A stretch of 64,000 bases of DNA from Fibrobacterota bacterium (lineage in GTDB: Bacteria > Fibrobacterota > Fibrobacteria > UBA11236), in NCBI GenBank assembly GCA_028287465.1, contig JAQBPO010000033.1, positions 130,688 through 194,687 on the forward strand. Reading direction: 5' to 3'. This document shows positions 63,427 through 64,000 of the stretch, piece after piece; the first letter of the stretch is position 1, and every line of letters starts with the position of its first letter. The notes below the pieces were generated by a model. The model did no database searches and had not been told where the DNA came from. It saw only the letters and a program-made list of their open reading frames with translations. Both the position numbers and the translations under genes were made by a program.

Positions 63427-64000
63427 GCCCGGGGATCCCCGGTTCCGGCCGCATCGAGGGACATCGCGTAGAGCAATCCTCCGGCCAGGTGCCCCAGGTA
63501 GAGCGGATCCGAAAAGCTGCGTTTGGTATGCCCGCAGCCCGTATACCAGGAGCGGCCGCCCGCGTTCTCGTGGCACCAGACGATGGGGTGGTCTTGGCCC
63601 ATCTTCCCGCCGCGGTAGGTCTTCTCGTCCAGGGTCGCCAGGACGCGCACCTTGCCCCGGGGATTCGCCTTGAAATCGTACCATTCGTCCCAGCGGGGCC
63701 ATGCCGTAGGCAGGGATCGGGTGGAGGGATGCCCGGGATCCTCGATGCGGACCACGGCCTTCTGCTGCAAGGGATGGCTCATGAACCAGGCGCCGACCAA
63801 GGTCTCGTACCAGGGCCAATCGTACCCCGTATCGCAGGCGGCATGGATGCCGGCGAACCCGCCGCCCCGTTCCATGAAGGCCTGAAGGGCGCTCCGCCCC
63901 TGCCCATCCAGAACGTTTCCCGAGGTGTTGAGAAAGGCGACGGCGGTGAAGTTCTCCAGGAAACCGGGACGGATGCGTTCAGGGTCCTCGGTCGCCACCA
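63423..64000 (-). CDS. ThuA-like domain protein, 5'-truncated by the window edge
   Basis: About 192 residues are visible; the frame runs off the window, so the N-terminus is missing. Features of the ThuA/trehalose-utilisation fold (class I glutamine-amidotransferase-like): AVAFLNTSGNVLD, GGGFAGIHAACDTGYDWPWYETLVGAWF, HPIVWCHENAGGRSWYTGCGHTKRSF. A signal peptide cannot be judged. Members occur with sugar metabolism genes and their reaction is mostly unknown. Coupled to the lipoprotein and recF genes. Confidence 0.8.
   Translation of the reverse strand, partial: VATEDPERIRPGFLENFTAVAFLNTSGNVLDGQGRSALQAFMERGGGFAGIHAACDTGYDWPWYETLVGAWFMSHPLQQKAVVRIEDPGHPSTRSLPTAWPRWDEWYDFKANPRGKVRVLATLDEKTYRGGKMGQDHPIVWCHENAGGRSWYTGCGHTKRSFSDPLYLGHLAGGLLYAMSLDAAGTGDPRA

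Overview
The window is GC-rich bacterial chromosome from a Gram-negative, diderm organism. It encodes an outer-membrane Wzi-like barrel, several lipoproteins with clear lipoboxes, a Wzx/Wzy/Wzz surface-polysaccharide system and a secreted protein with a C-terminal FlgD/sorting-like domain. The mix (DUF4954-type left-handed beta-helix protein, FGE-type domain on a beta-helix protein, FG-GAP/FlgD-like secreted protein, orphan PASTA protein, dciA-gyrB next to recF) best fits the Fibrobacterota or a neighbouring FCB-type phylum. This placement is an inference from gene content only. I saw no tRNA, rRNA, CRISPR array, phage or insertion-sequence transposase.

Layout. 1-10.8 kb (+): a flippase fragment, a Zn-ribbon methyltransferase, then a tightly packed cluster: neuB, a capsule-synthesis-like transferase, neuA, neuC, a second methyltransferase, an asparagine-synthase-like amidotransferase and a GT4 glycosyltransferase. 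Together these could make, activate and transfer a nonulosonic (sialic-type) acid. 10.8-14.0 kb (-): a secreted alpha/beta-hydrolase with about 23 tandem 12-residue PKPDTV repeats. 14.1-17.7 kb (+): an MBOAT O-acetyltransferase, its SGNH-like partner and a GT2. 18.0-25.1 kb (-): a five-gene operon (GT4, GT2, Wzz, Wzy, beta-helix/FGE fusion), four of whose genes are joined by ATGA overlaps. 25.2-30.8 kb: two SDR epimerases and a WecG/TagA transferase (+), then Wzi and Gmd (-). 31.0-36.5 kb (+): a kelch lipoprotein, homoserine dehydrogenase and the initiating sugar-phosphate transferase (WbaP/WcaJ type).

36.5-40.4 kb holds a divergent pair (HAD phosphatase, DUF4954) bracketed by two inverted copies of a non-coding repeat. 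Each copy folds its ends into a roughly 24-bp helix, and the two copies carry different but complementary arm sequences, as expected for a structured element under selection. 40.4-42.2 kb (+) is a CgeB-like glycosyltransferase with a helical C-terminal half.

42.3-64.0 kb is entirely on the minus strand and mostly housekeeping: rmlA, adk, a giant secreted M6-like protein whose metal-binding HExxH is replaced by NQLAR, two lipoproteins (one a TPR protein), a three-PASTA membrane protein overlapping a CRP/FNR regulator, purA, a Cys-motif protein, an outer-membrane protein, a glycoside-hydrolase-like protein, gyrB-dciA, and recF coupled to a lipoprotein and a ThuA-like gene. Many operon-first genes have an AT-rich -10-like hexamer only 6-10 nt before the start codon and no Shine-Dalgarno sequence, suggesting leaderless mRNAs.
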